In this document: positions 1 through 15,318 of the stretch, piece by piece
How positions within the stretch are numbered: the first letter of the stretch is position 1
How the letters are laid out: each line of letters starts with the position of its first letter
DNA from: Neocallimastix lanati (nom. inval.)
Lineage: Eukaryota; Neocallimastigomycota; Neocallimastigomycetes; Neocallimastigales; Neocallimastigaceae
Direction of reading: 5' to 3'
Length of the DNA stretch: 64,000 bases
Assembly (NCBI GenBank): GCA_016946835.1
Contig: JACVTC010000003.1
Coordinates: 1-64,000 of the forward strand
The notes under the pieces: generated by a model
Databases searched by the model: none
What the model saw: the letters and a program-made list of their open reading frames with translations, nothing else
What the model was told of the DNA's origin: nothing
Made by a program: the position numbers and the translations under genes

Positions 1-335
1 AAATATAAATATAATATTTTTATTTTAAAAAACTATATATATATATATTAAGAAAAATTAAGAAAAAAAATATATATAAATTTAAATATGATAGTAATAG
101 AAAATAAAAAAAAAATAAAAAAAAAAAAATAAAGTTTATTTATAATATAAAATCCACAAAGATTAGAACTCTTTTTCCAGGTCCATGGAAAAGGAATAGC
201 CTATATCAGGTTTACTAATTACAATTTTCTGCGATTATGATGATAATCGATGGTTATCCTTTCTAAAGTAGATTCTAGTACGAAAAGTGTAAATTAGAAT
301 ACTGGAAGACTGTTGAAAGTGAACCTGATCTTTTG
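1..335. other. AT-rich DNA with a low-AT island at about 150-335
   Basis: Positions 1-150 are A/T runs. Positions 150-335 are clearly richer in G+C than the surroundings, as coding remnants are elsewhere in this window. On the minus strand one frame is open apart from a single internal stop and ends with residues DIGYSFSMDLEKEF and a stop near 170. The A/T segment at 80-155 recurs at about 10,415-10,490. I do not recognise the putative peptide. It could be the decayed 3' end of a gene or part of a repeat. Confidence 0.3.
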
Positions 336-810
336 GAGTGTTGCATTTCGTAACGTGGCTTGTAAATTTAAATTTGATTCATAATTTAACAGCCTATATC
401 TTTTTCTTTTTTAAATTATTGTAAATTAATATATAAATAAAAATAGAAATAAATATAAATTGGTTAATTTTTTTTTTTTTTTTAAATGAAATTTAGATAT
501 TATTATTAAATATTTATTAATTTTAGCAAAAATATTAAAATATATCTTAAATACTAAAATATATCTTTAAAATTAAATATTATTTTGTATTTTATTATAT
601 ATTTTGTTAGTATTTTAACAGAAAATACTAAAATATAATAAATATTACCATATATTATTTTAAAAAAAGATATTAAAATATTTTTTTATTATTTTATTAT
701 TTATTAAAAATTAAATATTATTATTTATTTATTATAATTTAAGCCACTCTTACATCAACGGTTTTTTAAAGTACACATTTCATATAGAGCCACGTTACGA
801 AATGCACCAC
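336..810. mobile_element. Small element with terminal inverted repeats (MITE-like)
   Basis: The left end (about 338-360) reads GTGTTGCATTTCGTAACGTG and the right end (788-810) is its near-perfect reverse complement, giving an imperfect terminal inverted repeat of about 22 bp around an A/T interior of about 430 bp with no coding potential. The core TGCATTTCG is shared with the GCATTTCGCCA elements at 862 and 34,875, so it may be a divergent member of the same DNA-transposon family. I did not find a convincing target-site duplication. Confidence 0.45.
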
Positions 811-853
811 TTCTGCTTTAAACTTGATATGTAGTAACATTGGAATATGTTCA

Positions 854-1123
854 ATTAATAATGATAGTGGTGCATTTCGCCAATTTTTGAAAACATGTGG
901 CGCATTAAAATGTGGCATTTCGCCAAATTGAAAATTATTAAATAAATAAATCAATAAATAAAATATTATTAAATATTATTAATATTGAATAGAAACAAGT
1001 TTAAAAAAAATTATTTTGAATAAATATTTATTTATTTATTCATTTATTTATATCAATACTCCATTTGGCGAAATGCAACCTGGCGAAATGCAATTTGGAG
1101 AAATGCAACTCTCCCATTAATAA
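854..1123. mobile_element. hAT-like miniature transposon (GCATTTCGCCA family), with 8-bp target duplication
   Basis: The element occupies 862-1115. It is flanked by the direct repeat ATTAATAA at 854-861 and 1116-1123, an 8-bp duplication of the length expected for hAT-superfamily insertions. The ends carry inverted copies of the motif GCATTTCGCCAA, repeated subterminally (TTTGGCGAAATGCAACCTGG near the right end), around an A/T-rich centre. It has no coding capacity. The same sequence, including the A/T core, is present in the larger element at 34,875-35,495. Family assignment rests on duplication length and end structure; no transposase is visible in the window. Confidence 0.7.
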
Positions 1124-1820
1124 TATCATGTAGTATCTACATATTATCGTTGTAATTAATCTATTGTTTTTTTACTTTAGAATTATTTTGTATATGTATT
1201 TTTCTATTTAAACTCACATGTAGCTATTGTAAAATGGAAATATAGGAGATTGATTCTCTCCAAAGTTTGTATTTAAGACATTATTTAGCGGATGGGAATC
1301 TTTTTATATTTTTTCACTACTAACATTTTTTTCTTTACATGTACATTCTAGTTATTATATGATTATTCAATAGAAAAGTTTTACGTTTTAAAGAGCTTTA
1401 TTAATTGAAAAGAAAACAATTATTGAAAAGATAAAAAAAAAAAAAAAAAAAAAAAAAAGATTATTCATTATAATAGAATATACAAGTGGCTTATTTTACT
1501 TAAATATCTTTGCACAAAGATTTTTGAATCGATAATTTTCTAACCCTTGTGAAAAATTATAAATATTATTACAGCAATGCAAGATAAAATCAATACTTTA
1601 TAAAATCAAACATTTACAAAATCATCAAGAACAACGATATAATTCAAGTTTTCATATATTCAACACTACCATTTTTTTAATATTATTTATAGGGAGTTTA
1701 TTTTCTCTTTTATTTTTTTTACTTTTATTTTATTATATATATATTAAAAACAAAATAATTATCTATTTTTATTTTTATTATTATTTTTTATTTTTTACTT
1801 CTTTTATTTTATTTTTTTAG
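1124..1820. other. Intergenic AT-rich DNA
   Basis: Mostly A/T sequence with an A-run at 1,430-1,458. Slightly less AT-rich patches at 1,240-1,310 and 1,570-1,680 might be remnants of upstream exons for the fragment at 1,821, but no consistent reading frame with splice sites could be built. Confidence 0.4.
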
Positions 1821-1915
1821 GCTTACCTTCTCATTCGGATCAACTGAATCGATTTTCTGAACATTATCGTGAACTAGTTTTTGATGTTACTCACCATAGT
1901 CTGGATAATGAATAA
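1821..1915 (+). CDS. Possible terminal exon or gene fragment, unidentified
   Basis: A T-rich tract ending in TTTTTAG is followed by a 95-bp stretch of clearly higher G+C, open in only one frame to a TAA at 1,913. It encodes about 31 residues, LPSHSDQLNRFSEHYRELVF followed by DVTHHSLDNE. An acceptor-like tract, base composition and a single open frame are what a last exon looks like in this genome. The matching upstream exons could not be identified, so this may be an orphan exon left by duplication or decay. No family recognised. Confidence 0.35.
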
Positions 1916-1984
1916 AAAAAATTACTTTATATTTAAACTTTTATTATTTGTTTTATTTTATTCAATTTTAACTAATATCACATT

Positions 1985-2375
1985 TTATAAAAGCTTTAAA
2001 TTATATTTAAAAGATAAATAAAATAAAATAAAATAAATAGTTGAAATATAAATATAAAGTACAGATTAAATAAAATAAAATATAATAAAATAAAATAAAT
2101 AGTAAAATATGAATATAAAGTACAGATTAAATAAAATAAAATAAAATAAATAGTAAAATATGAATATAAAGTACAGATTAAATAAAATAAAATAAAATAA
2201 ATAGTAAAATATGAATATAAAGTACAGATTAAATAAAATAAAATAGAATAAAATTAATAGTAAAATATGAATATAAAATACAGATTGAATAAAATAAAAT
2301 AAAATAAAATAAATAGTAAAATATGAATATAAAGTACAGATTGAATAAAATAAAATAAGATAAAAGAGAATTCTT
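1985..2375. repeat. Minisatellite, about six units of 51-61 bp
   Basis: Units consist of an (AAATA)n stretch followed by TAGTAAAATATGAATATAAA and GTACAGATT. The word ACAGATT recurs at about 2,061, 2,122, 2,173, 2,224, 2,280 and 2,336. The same minisatellite lies in the opposite orientation at 26,680-27,095. Confidence 0.8.
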
Positions 2376-3416
2376 TTATTTGATACTTTTATTTGATACT
2401 TTTATTTGATACTTTTATTTTATTATATAATTATATATATATATAGTATGATTTCAACAAAAATTATATAAATATTAATTATAATTAATATCAGAAAGAT
2501 TATTTTTTTTTTTTATTTTTAAATATTATTTAATTCACTGAAAAAATAAGGCAAAAAAAAAAAAAAATTTTTTTGGTTTTGGAAAATGCTTTTTTTAACA
2601 AATAATATAGCAATTAAATCAGATAATTACAAAATATTAAAAAATACAATATAAATTATATTAAATTTATGTTATTCCATTAGAATATCAACTATATTAT
2701 TAGAAATATAAAAATTTATTAGTTTTATGTGATATTCGTTATGTATTGAATTTCTTTTACTATATATAATTTATAAAAAGTTAAAAAGTTATTTATTCAA
2801 TTATTATACAAAAAAATTTATATATTATAATTTAGGTTTTAATTATTATAAAATGTGATAATTATATATTAAATAAATGATAACTACAACATTATATTAA
2901 AACTTTCTAAATATAAAATATAATTACAAAGATTTAATATACAAGGTAATTTTTCTATGTATATTGAAATTATCATTTTCTGTAATAATTTATATGTAAA
3001 GTATTTTATTAAAGATTAAATAAATGATTTTTTCACAATCAATTTAAGCAAGTAAAAAAATAAATATTTATTTATATAAATGATATAAAAAATTTTCTTA
3101 GTTAACCACTTTAAAAAAATATTATTTTAGTATTATATATTTACATTTTAACCTATAAATTAACCTAAATAGTTTAAATATTTTTATATATGTTTTTTAT
3201 GTATTAATATATTAAAGAATAATAAAATTAATTTAAATATATATATATTTATTTTAAAAAAAAATTGATTTAAAAATTATTGTTTGATGTATAAATTTGT
3301 AATAATAATTATTAATAATAAATAATAATAATAATAATAAAAATAATAATAATAATTTATAATAAGAATAATTGGAATAAGAATAATAATTTATAATAAT
3401 AATAATAATAATAATG

Positions 3417-3456
<40 letters not shown>

Positions 3457-4684
3457 TAATAATAATAATGATAATAATTTATAATTGATAATAATGATAT
3501 ATGTTGTTTATTTAATATAATAATACATATGTGTTATGGTTAACAAGGAAAAAAAAATAGATTTACACTAAACGTATTTCAATATTTTTTTTATTATTTT
3601 ATAATTACAATATTATTTCTACCAAAGAAAAACAATAACAAGAATAAGAATTAATATTAATTATTATATATAGTAAAGTATTAATAATATATAATTATAA
3701 ATAGATATAATAAATAAGAATATATATAATAATTATATATATTATATGAATAATATAAACTATTTTATTATATAAACTTTAATATTTTAAAATATAAAGT
3801 GTAAATTAATATTTAAGAAATATATATAAAAAATGTAATATAATAAATACAATATATAAATAATATAAAATACAAATTATAATATAAAATATATAATAAT
3901 ATAAATTATTATAATAAGATATAAATTAAATATCTGAATATATAAATATTCAAATATACAAATATGTTGCTACACATATTTGTATAATATCATTTGTTAC
4001 TTTTATGAAAGTTACACAAAATACTCAGACTAACATTAATTTATATAACATAAAATAAACACAATAACTAACTTAACCATAAAAAATAAATATAAATATA
4101 CTTTAATTATATAATATATAAAATAATATTAATAAATATATAAAATAATTATTAAGTTGTTTTCTATATAAATAAATTATAAAGTTAATAATTTGATAAA
4201 AAAAAAATAAAATTTATATTATTTATAGTTTTAAAAAAAATATGTAGCAAAAAAAATAGAAAAAAATAGTAGGCATAATCCATTTAACCACTTATTTTTA
4301 TATTAAATATAAATATTTGAAATAAAGTAATAATTTTTTTTAACATATTTAAAAAAGAGTAAAACTATTTAAATAATTTTAAAAGGTATATAATTTTTTT
4401 TTATTATTTTTAAAATATTTCTAATAATAAATAAAAAATTATATATGAAAGAATAAATAATATATAGATAAATAACTTGTTACATTTTATATAAGGAATT
4501 AAGACAATTATTAAAATTTTATATAAAATATATGTATTCATAATATTAATTTTTAAAAATCTAATTTTAATAAAATTATAAAAGAAGTTTTAAATAAAAT
4601 ATAATAATAAAGAAAAATATTCCTTATTTTAATGATAATTAAATTAAATTAAATTAAATTAAATTAAATTTAAAAAAAAAAAAA
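2376..4684. other. Gene-free AT-rich region upstream of the TerD-like gene
   Basis: About 2.3 kb of A/T sequence including a (TAA)n-type microsatellite at about 3,300-3,485. An (AAATT)n run at 4,645-4,672 lies directly before the start codon at 4,685. I see no open frame with coding-like composition and no RNA gene. The promoter of the next gene must be here, but A/T content hides any specific element. Confidence 0.5.
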
Positions 4685-7600
4685 ATGGTGAATTATCGAT
4701 ATTTAAATAATTATAGAGATAATAATATTAACAATATATTTTTAAGAAGAAGTAATAAATTTAGTGTAAAAAAGGAAGAAGATTTAAATGACTATTTCAA
4801 AAATAATATTATTACCACAATAGGTAATAAACCAAAGTATTCTTTTTTAAAAAATATCCTTGAAATTAAAAGTTGTAATCTTTTAAATTGTAAATTAGTA
4901 TTAAATGGAAATGAAGTTGAATTTGAAAATGGAAAACTTATTACTACAACAGAAATAGTGAATAATGATGTTGATATTAAGATTTTAAAAGAATTAATTG
5001 AAGCAGAAACTAAGGAAATTAGAGAGATGATAGTTTTACCTCTAACTCTCAATGCCAATTTATCTACTCTAGGCTACATCATGGATGTTGAACTTTTAAA
5101 AATTGTATCATTTTATGATAAAAATAATATTGAAAGATTAAGTAAATATTTAATTTCGAAGTTTAAAGAATTCAATGATTCAGACGATGACTATAATCCT
5201 ATTTATCCAAGTTTTCCTGGTGAAACTATAGATCCCAGTTCAATTTACCTATATTATTCTCAATGGCTTCATTACTTAGATCATTCCCCAGATTATGATA
5301 AAAAATCTCTCATTCCAAAAAGTTATCAATGGGGTATGAAAAAATTGGATCAAGAAGAAGAAAGTAATTCCAATTTTTTAAGTGAAATTTCAGTAGGAGA
5401 TTCCAATGAAAAAAAACTAAAAATTATTTCTTATGGTGACGAAGAAGAATTTTGTCAATCTATGATGGTACTTATGCAATCTTCAGAAAATTTTGTCGAA
5501 GAAGATGTACAAGATATTAATACATTTATGATTAAAGTAATAGATCACGAAAAATATATACCTAAACCAATCCTTAATTTAGAAAATTTAGCCCATGTCA
5601 CCAACTCCTATCTTAATTATTTTCGTGGTAAAAATTTACCATTTAATACCATTTATTCCTGGTTTAGTCATTTCAACATATCCTATGATGAAGTATTAAT
5701 TATTGCTTTAGCATTTTCAAATCATTTTAATGTTGCTTCGAATCTTAAAAAATATAGAAAATTTGAATATTTAAGTGATACACATCAAAAAATTTTAATG
5801 AAATTTTTAAACGATTGCTCCGGAACTCATCGTTACAATGAATTTTTAAAAAAAAAGAAAGTATGGTCAAGACTTTGTGGAACTATTTATACGGATAATT
5901 TTATGAAGGAATATCCAGAGTTGGTGAAAGATTTATTAAGAATTTCTAAGGAAGATGTTTTTAATTTTATTTCTATTAATCGATATCATAAATACATTGA
6001 TTTTGATGAGGATAAAGAAGAAGGAAGTGGAAACAACAGCAGTAGAGGAAATTTAGATGATCTCTATAAAAAGGAAATTGAAAAAGCTTTAAAAAGCAAT
6101 AGTGAATTTCTTTCTTCAGTTACTTTTAAATCTTGTAATCTTTTAAGTAGTATTATTACAGTGAATGGGACTGATTATGAATTTGAAAATGGAAAATTAT
6201 TATTAGATGAAGAGGAGGAAGAAGAGGATGAAGAGCAGACGAACGAGAAGGAAAATGAAAATAATTCTAAAAGCAAGGAAGAATTATTTATGAAACCTTT
6301 AAAAAGTTTGATGAATAAGGCCACCAAACTTATTCGACAAAAATTAAATATAGTTCTTTCTTTAAATGAAAATATTTCTAAATTAGGTTTTTGTATGGAT
6401 ATTCCACTCTTAAAGAAAATAGCGGTATATGACGAGTATGAAATTGAAGAAATCTATCAATTAATATCTTCAGAATTAGAAAATATAACATGTTCTCGAA
6501 TCAATTATATGCCACCTTATTATAATTTCCCTCGTAATCATCTTTCCATAGAATTAACCTATAAAAGTTATTGTAAGTGGCTCCTTTCCTTGGAATTATT
6601 AAACTATGATCCAAATATGATTCCAACGAATTATAGAACTCGATTTGAACAGTATCACGATGCTGAAGTTATAGAAAATGAAGTAAGGAATATCAAATTA
6701 AAAACTCTTTCTATCGGTCATAAAGATGAATTTTATCAAGTGATGATCCACCTCATGAGTGCCTCGGAAGCCATTTCCAAAGAAGATATTATGGATTTGC
6801 ATTCCTTTATTAAGTATGAAGAGAATCGTTTAAAATATATTCCAGAAATGATTCCAAATAAAGAAAATCTTGCCAATATTATTTATCGATTGGTACTCTA
6901 TTGTATGACTGAGTCACCACCTTTAGAGACCATTTTACCTTATTATACTAATGTTAATGATGTCTTAAGATTAGCTTTGGTCATGTCTGGAAATCAAGCC
7001 TCCGATTTAGGAAGATCAGTAAAATTTAAATCATTTAAAAATTCAGAAAGAAGAATATTAATGACACTCTTGAATAATTGCCGTAACCGTTATGAGGACT
7101 TTATGAAATATAAAAATATGTGGGAAAGATTTTGTGAACGAGTACATCCTTCCAAATTCAAGAATCTTTATCCTGACTTAATAAATGATCTACTGGGAAG
7201 TTATCGTATATTAGGTACTCCAGAACATAAAAAAATTAGAATGGAATATCGATTTTATCTTTCTCTCTATGAATTGGATGATCGATTTAAGGAATATAAA
7301 GAAAAGGTTCGTAAGTATGTTAAAGAATTAAAAAAAAAAAGAGAAGAAGAAAAGAAAAAGGAACAAGAAAAGAATGAAAATACAACTAGCACAACAAATA
7401 ATACTATGAACACTACTTCTAATACCAATGATAATAATAATACTAATGATAATAACAATAATAATGAAAGTCTCATTAGAATTCGTGAAAGATTGAATGT
7501 AATAAGAAATGATAAGATTTTTAATAATATAAATAAAGTATTAGGTGTGAGCGATCTTTTTAATATTTCAGAACATCAAACATTCTTAAAAAAATTTAAT

Positions 7601-9682
7601 AGTATTGAAACTATGCCAAAGGATATAAGAGAATATATTCATCAATATTTATTGACAATTGCAGGCGTAGCCTATAGCAATCTATTAGTTATTATTAATA
7701 ATAATTTTCTAAATAATAGTAACTGTATTTATTGGGATTCAGAAAAACGAAAAAATATGGTTAAAAAAAATTATGAAATGGTGTATGAAGGATTACCGGA
7801 AATTTTAATTCATCATAATGAAACTATTTTACCTACACTTAGAAGAGAACTTTTAGAAAAAAGAATTCAGGAGCTTCAACCATTCATTTTAAAATTAAAT
7901 AAACAAAATCTTCAATATAAAAAGGAAAGACCAACATTTAATTCTCAATGGACTGAATTTATGGTCAATCAACAAATAAATGAAGCCGCTCATTTGTTAT
8001 CTCAAAAACCAGGAGTTTATCTTCGTCATTTAGATGAATTAATTACAAAGAGTCAAAATGAGGAGGAAATTAAAGAAATTATAACTTTTTTAGAAAAGGT
8101 AGCTCAAAAAGCTTCCGTTAAGGTACTGTTAAGTGTTATGGGCTATTTCCAAAATAGAATAGGAAAAAAAATGAATATGAGAGCTTTTCTTATTAAAAGT
8201 AATGATAATAGTAAAAGTAATAATAAGAAAGAGAGAGGAAGAAATGGTCATGGTAATTCCTCTATAAAAAGTTCCATTTATTATACAGATAAAGTTAAGG
8301 AACCTCTTAGAGAAGAACTTTGTCATCAAATAATTAAAATTATTGATGAAGCTCTTCTTCAAAAATTTAAAGATAAATCTCCATTCCATGGAGTTTATAT
8401 TAGTCCAGAACTTCAAAAAATGTATATTCCTTTTGATCTCAGAAATGCTAGTAAAGGTTTAGAAAATTATACTAAAGGATCTCGATTAGATCTTTCCTTT
8501 AAAAATATTACTCAAGAAGAAAAGGAACAAATGGTAAAGGATGCAGAGATTGCACTTGAAAAGAAACAAGCCGAAGAAAAACAAATGTATGATAAGAAAA
8601 AGAAGCATGAAATTGATCTCATCAATTTGAAATCAAGAATAAGTAAGAAGGAAAAAGAGATTGAAACGAAATCTAAAGCAATAAATACTCAAAATAAATC
8701 AAAAAAAGAAATAAAACAAATCCTAAAACAATTGAATAAAGAATTAGAAAAAGACCGAAGAATAGAAACACGTTGTAGAAAAGATTTCAATACCGCCTCA
8801 GTAAAATGGGAAAATCTAGAAAAACAGGTTCAAAAGCTTGAAAAGGATTTAGAGGATAAAAGAAATTGTCCAATCGGTGTCAGTTATAAAAGTATTAGAC
8901 TTTTCACCCTTGGATTTTCTAAATTAATTCTTGAAATATATGATGAAGATTATAATATGATGGCCCTCATTACTAAGAACTCCGATTCCGATTATGGAAC
9001 CAGTTATCAAAAACAATATCATCTATTTTTTGGTGAGGAATGGTCCACCGTATATGCCGATATAGATATTGATACCATTTTAGAACAGAAAGGAAGATAT
9101 ATTATGATAAATATAGGTTCCGGTTGTTGTTCATCTCAATTTGGATGGATGGAAAGAGAATTTGTTCATTCCGATGAACCTTTTGAACCATCAACGGTTC
9201 GTCAAACCATTCAATTAAACTATCAAGGAGAAGCCAGTCCTATCGTTCTTGATTGTAAAACTCGTGAATTTATCTGGTTGGACTATTCATTCCCTCAGAA
9301 ATATTATGAAAAGTTTGTTAAAGCTTATCATCGATATAAAAAAATGATGCATCATCTTAATGCTAATAATTATCAACCTGATGATGTTTATTCCGAAAAA
9401 GAAATAATGACTACTACGGATAATTATAATAAATTATTAGCTCTTAATTCGAAGATTAAAAAGAGTATCTTTTATTACTTTATGGAACCCATACGACTTT
9501 CAATAGCTGATTTAATTCAAATTCATATTCAAGCCAGAGGAGGAAAGTATTTAGAAAAAGAGGAAGATTTAAAAGACGAAGATACTGCCTTTTACCCTTA
9601 TATGCCTTATATTAAGAAAGAAAAGGTACATTATATTAATTGTAATCAATTAGAAATTCTACTATCCGATTATATGAAATGA
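4685..9682 (+). CDS. 1,665-residue protein with duplicated N-terminal module, coiled coil and TerD-like C-terminal domain
   Basis: Intronless gene; ATG follows an A-run. Residues about 53-430 and 474-845 are two diverged copies of one module. Each starts with a (K)SCNLL...G..EFENGKL segment, then LG..MD..LLK, an IYPSFP / YYNFP segment, an acidic D/E-E-F motif and a helical end (ENLA...D/N-F-...-P-E/D-L). An Asn/Thr-rich linker lies near 897-927. Residues about 1,100-1,272 contain LLSQKPGVYLRHLDELI, VSVMGYF-type helices and NASKGLENYTKGSRLDLSF. A Lys/Glu coiled coil spans about 1,277-1,393. Residues about 1,394-1,560 contain GRYIMINI, GWMERE, FEPSTVRQ and a W-x-D motif (IWLDY), the pattern I associate with bacterial TerD-family chemical-stress proteins. 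From memory, the module order also matches large bacterial TerD-fused proteins. Role inferred only: stress response, probably cytosolic, perhaps metal- or Ca-linked. Bacterial origin by transfer is plausible but unproven. Confidence 0.7.
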   Translation: MVNYRYLNNYRDNNINNIFLRRSNKFSVKKEEDLNDYFKNNIITTIGNKPKYSFLKNILEIKSCNLLNCKLVLNGNEVEFENGKLITTTEIVNNDVDIKILKELIEAETKEIREMIVLPLTLNANLSTLGYIMDVELLKIVSFYDKNNIERLSKYLISKFKEFNDSDDDYNPIYPSFPGETIDPSSIYLYYSQWLHYLDHSPDYDKKSLIPKSYQWGMKKLDQEEESNSNFLSEISVGDSNEKKLKIISYGDEEEFCQSMMVLMQSSENFVEEDVQDINTFMIKVIDHEKYIPKPILNLENLAHVTNSYLNYFRGKNLPFNTIYSWFSHFNISYDEVLIIALAFSNHFNVASNLKKYRKFEYLSDTHQKILMKFLNDCSGTHRYNEFLKKKKVWSRLCGTIYTDNFMKEYPELVKDLLRISKEDVFNFISINRYHKYIDFDEDKEEGSGNNSSRGNLDDLYKKEIEKALKSNSEFLSSVTFKSCNLLSSIITVNGTDYEFENGKLLLDEEEEEEDEEQTNEKENENNSKSKEELFMKPLKSLMNKATKLIRQKLNIVLSLNENISKLGFCMDIPLLKKIAVYDEYEIEEIYQLISSELENITCSRINYMPPYYNFPRNHLSIELTYKSYCKWLLSLELLNYDPNMIPTNYRTRFEQYHDAEVIENEVRNIKLKTLSIGHKDEFYQVMIHLMSASEAISKEDIMDLHSFIKYEENRLKYIPEMIPNKENLANIIYRLVLYCMTESPPLETILPYYTNVNDVLRLALVMSGNQASDLGRSVKFKSFKNSERRILMTLLNNCRNRYEDFMKYKNMWERFCERVHPSKFKNLYPDLINDLLGSYRILGTPEHKKIRMEYRFYLSLYELDDRFKEYKEKVRKYVKELKKKREEEKKKEQEKNENTTSTTNNTMNTTSNTNDNNNTNDNNNNNESLIRIRERLNVIRNDKIFNNINKVLGVSDLFNISEHQTFLKKFNSIETMPKDIREYIHQYLLTIAGVAYSNLLVIINNNFLNNSNCIYWDSEKRKNMVKKNYEMVYEGLPEILIHHNETILPTLRRELLEKRIQELQPFILKLNKQNLQYKKERPTFNSQWTEFMVNQQINEAAHLLSQKPGVYLRHLDELITKSQNEEEIKEIITFLEKVAQKASVKVLLSVMGYFQNRIGKKMNMRAFLIKSNDNSKSNNKKERGRNGHGNSSIKSSIYYTDKVKEPLREELCHQIIKIIDEALLQKFKDKSPFHGVYISPELQKMYIPFDLRNASKGLENYTKGSRLDLSFKNITQEEKEQMVKDAEIALEKKQAEEKQMYDKKKKHEIDLINLKSRISKKEKEIETKSKAINTQNKSKKEIKQILKQLNKELEKDRRIETRCRKDFNTASVKWENLEKQVQKLEKDLEDKRNCPIGVSYKSIRLFTLGFSKLILEIYDEDYNMMALITKNSDSDYGTSYQKQYHLFFGEEWSTVYADIDIDTILEQKGRYIMINIGSGCCSSQFGWMEREFVHSDEPFEPSTVRQTIQLNYQGEASPIVLDCKTREFIWLDYSFPQKYYEKFVKAYHRYKKMMHHLNANNYQPDDVYSEKEIMTTTDNYNKLLALNSKIKKSIFYYFMEPIRLSIADLIQIHIQARGGKYLEKEEDLKDEDTAFYPYMPYIKKEKVHYINCNQLEILLSDYMK

Positions 9683-10875
9683 TAAAAAAAAATCATAATG
9701 AAACAAAACAATATATTTATATATTTATACATCATATATATAATATAAGTATTTATAATAATTATTATAATATATTAAAAAAAAAATTATTTTTTAAATT
9801 ATAAATATATTTAGTTTCCTTATAATATTTATTATAATATTTATTAACAATAATATATATTAATACTTTTATTATTTTTATATAATCTATTGATATAAAA
9901 ATCGGAATATTCAAATTTTAATTTTTTTTTTTTTATATAATAATAAAATTAAATAATAAATATCAATAATAAATCAATTTTTATATATTATTAATTTTGT
10001 GTATTACTTTTAAAAAGAATTCTTTACTAAAAATCAATATGTAAATAAATTTTTAATATATATTAATATATGTATAATATATAATATAAATAAATAAAAT
10101 ATAATATATATTATATTTATTAATATAATATATATTATAATATAATATATAATAATATAATAATATAATAATATAATAATATAATATATAATATTTTTTA
10201 TATTATATATAATTTCTTTTTAGTTCTTTATATTTATAGTATATTTATAGTATATTTTATATTTATTTATATTTAATTAATTTATATTTTCATATTAATA
10301 TTTTGTTTATATTTTAGTGTATTTTATATATATTTATACTATATTTTATAAATCCTATATATTTTATATATATATATATAAAATTTTTTTTATTTTATAT
10401 ATAAAAAAAAAAATATTAATTTAAATATGATAGTAAAAGAACATAAAAAAAAAAAAAAAACTTTAATTAAAGTTTATTTGTAATATAAAAGTTTTATTTG
10501 ATTTTCATTTTTCTTATAAATAATAAATTATAATTATGATATTTAAAATAATACTTTGATAGTAACTATAATTTAAAATTCAAAGAAGTACTAAATAAAT
10601 ATAGAAAATAATTATAATACAAATTGAAAGCATATATATTTATAAATTATAAGAGTTCATTATTATACTATTAATTTGTTAATTTTTATTTATTTGAAAG
10701 ATTTTTAGCAATTTAAGAAAGAGAAAAAAAAATATATATATATATATATATTTTATGACTATTAATATTAATTTTAATTTTAAAGAAATTCAAAAAGAAA
10801 AGAAACTATAAACCCACAATATCAATAAAAAACAAAAAAAAAAAAACAAAAACAAAAAAAAACAAAAAAAAAAAA
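9683..10875. other. Intergenic AT-rich DNA
   Basis: Nearly pure A/T with TATAATA and TTTATA runs. The segment at 10,415-10,490 resembles 80-155. An A-rich leader with ACAAAAA runs precedes the LRR gene start at 10,876. No gene seen. Confidence 0.5.
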
Positions 10876-15181
<4,306 letters not shown>

Positions 15182-15318
15182 AAGGAACAATTGTATTGGT
15201 AATAATTCAGTTGATACTGATATTACTACTACTAATAATAATAATAGTAATAAGTCAAATTTTAATAATCCTCCCAATAATAAAGATATGTTTAGAATGA
15301 AAAAAAAGATATTCTAAA
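15182..15318 (+). other. Out-of-frame continuation of the LRR tail
   Basis: After the LRR stop codon, the +1-shifted frame runs open for about 45 codons to a TAA near 15,316. It encodes an Asn/Thr/Ser-rich stretch that ends NNPPNNKDMFRMKKKIF. Its composition matches the upstream tail, so the present stop probably comes from a small indel and an ancestral or allelic protein was longer. Alternatively it is 3' UTR that is Asn-codon-rich by chance. Confidence 0.45.

Noticed and set aside
766-954. 62-codon minus-strand frame
   Set aside because: It lies across the ends of two miniature transposons and reads their inverted repeats.
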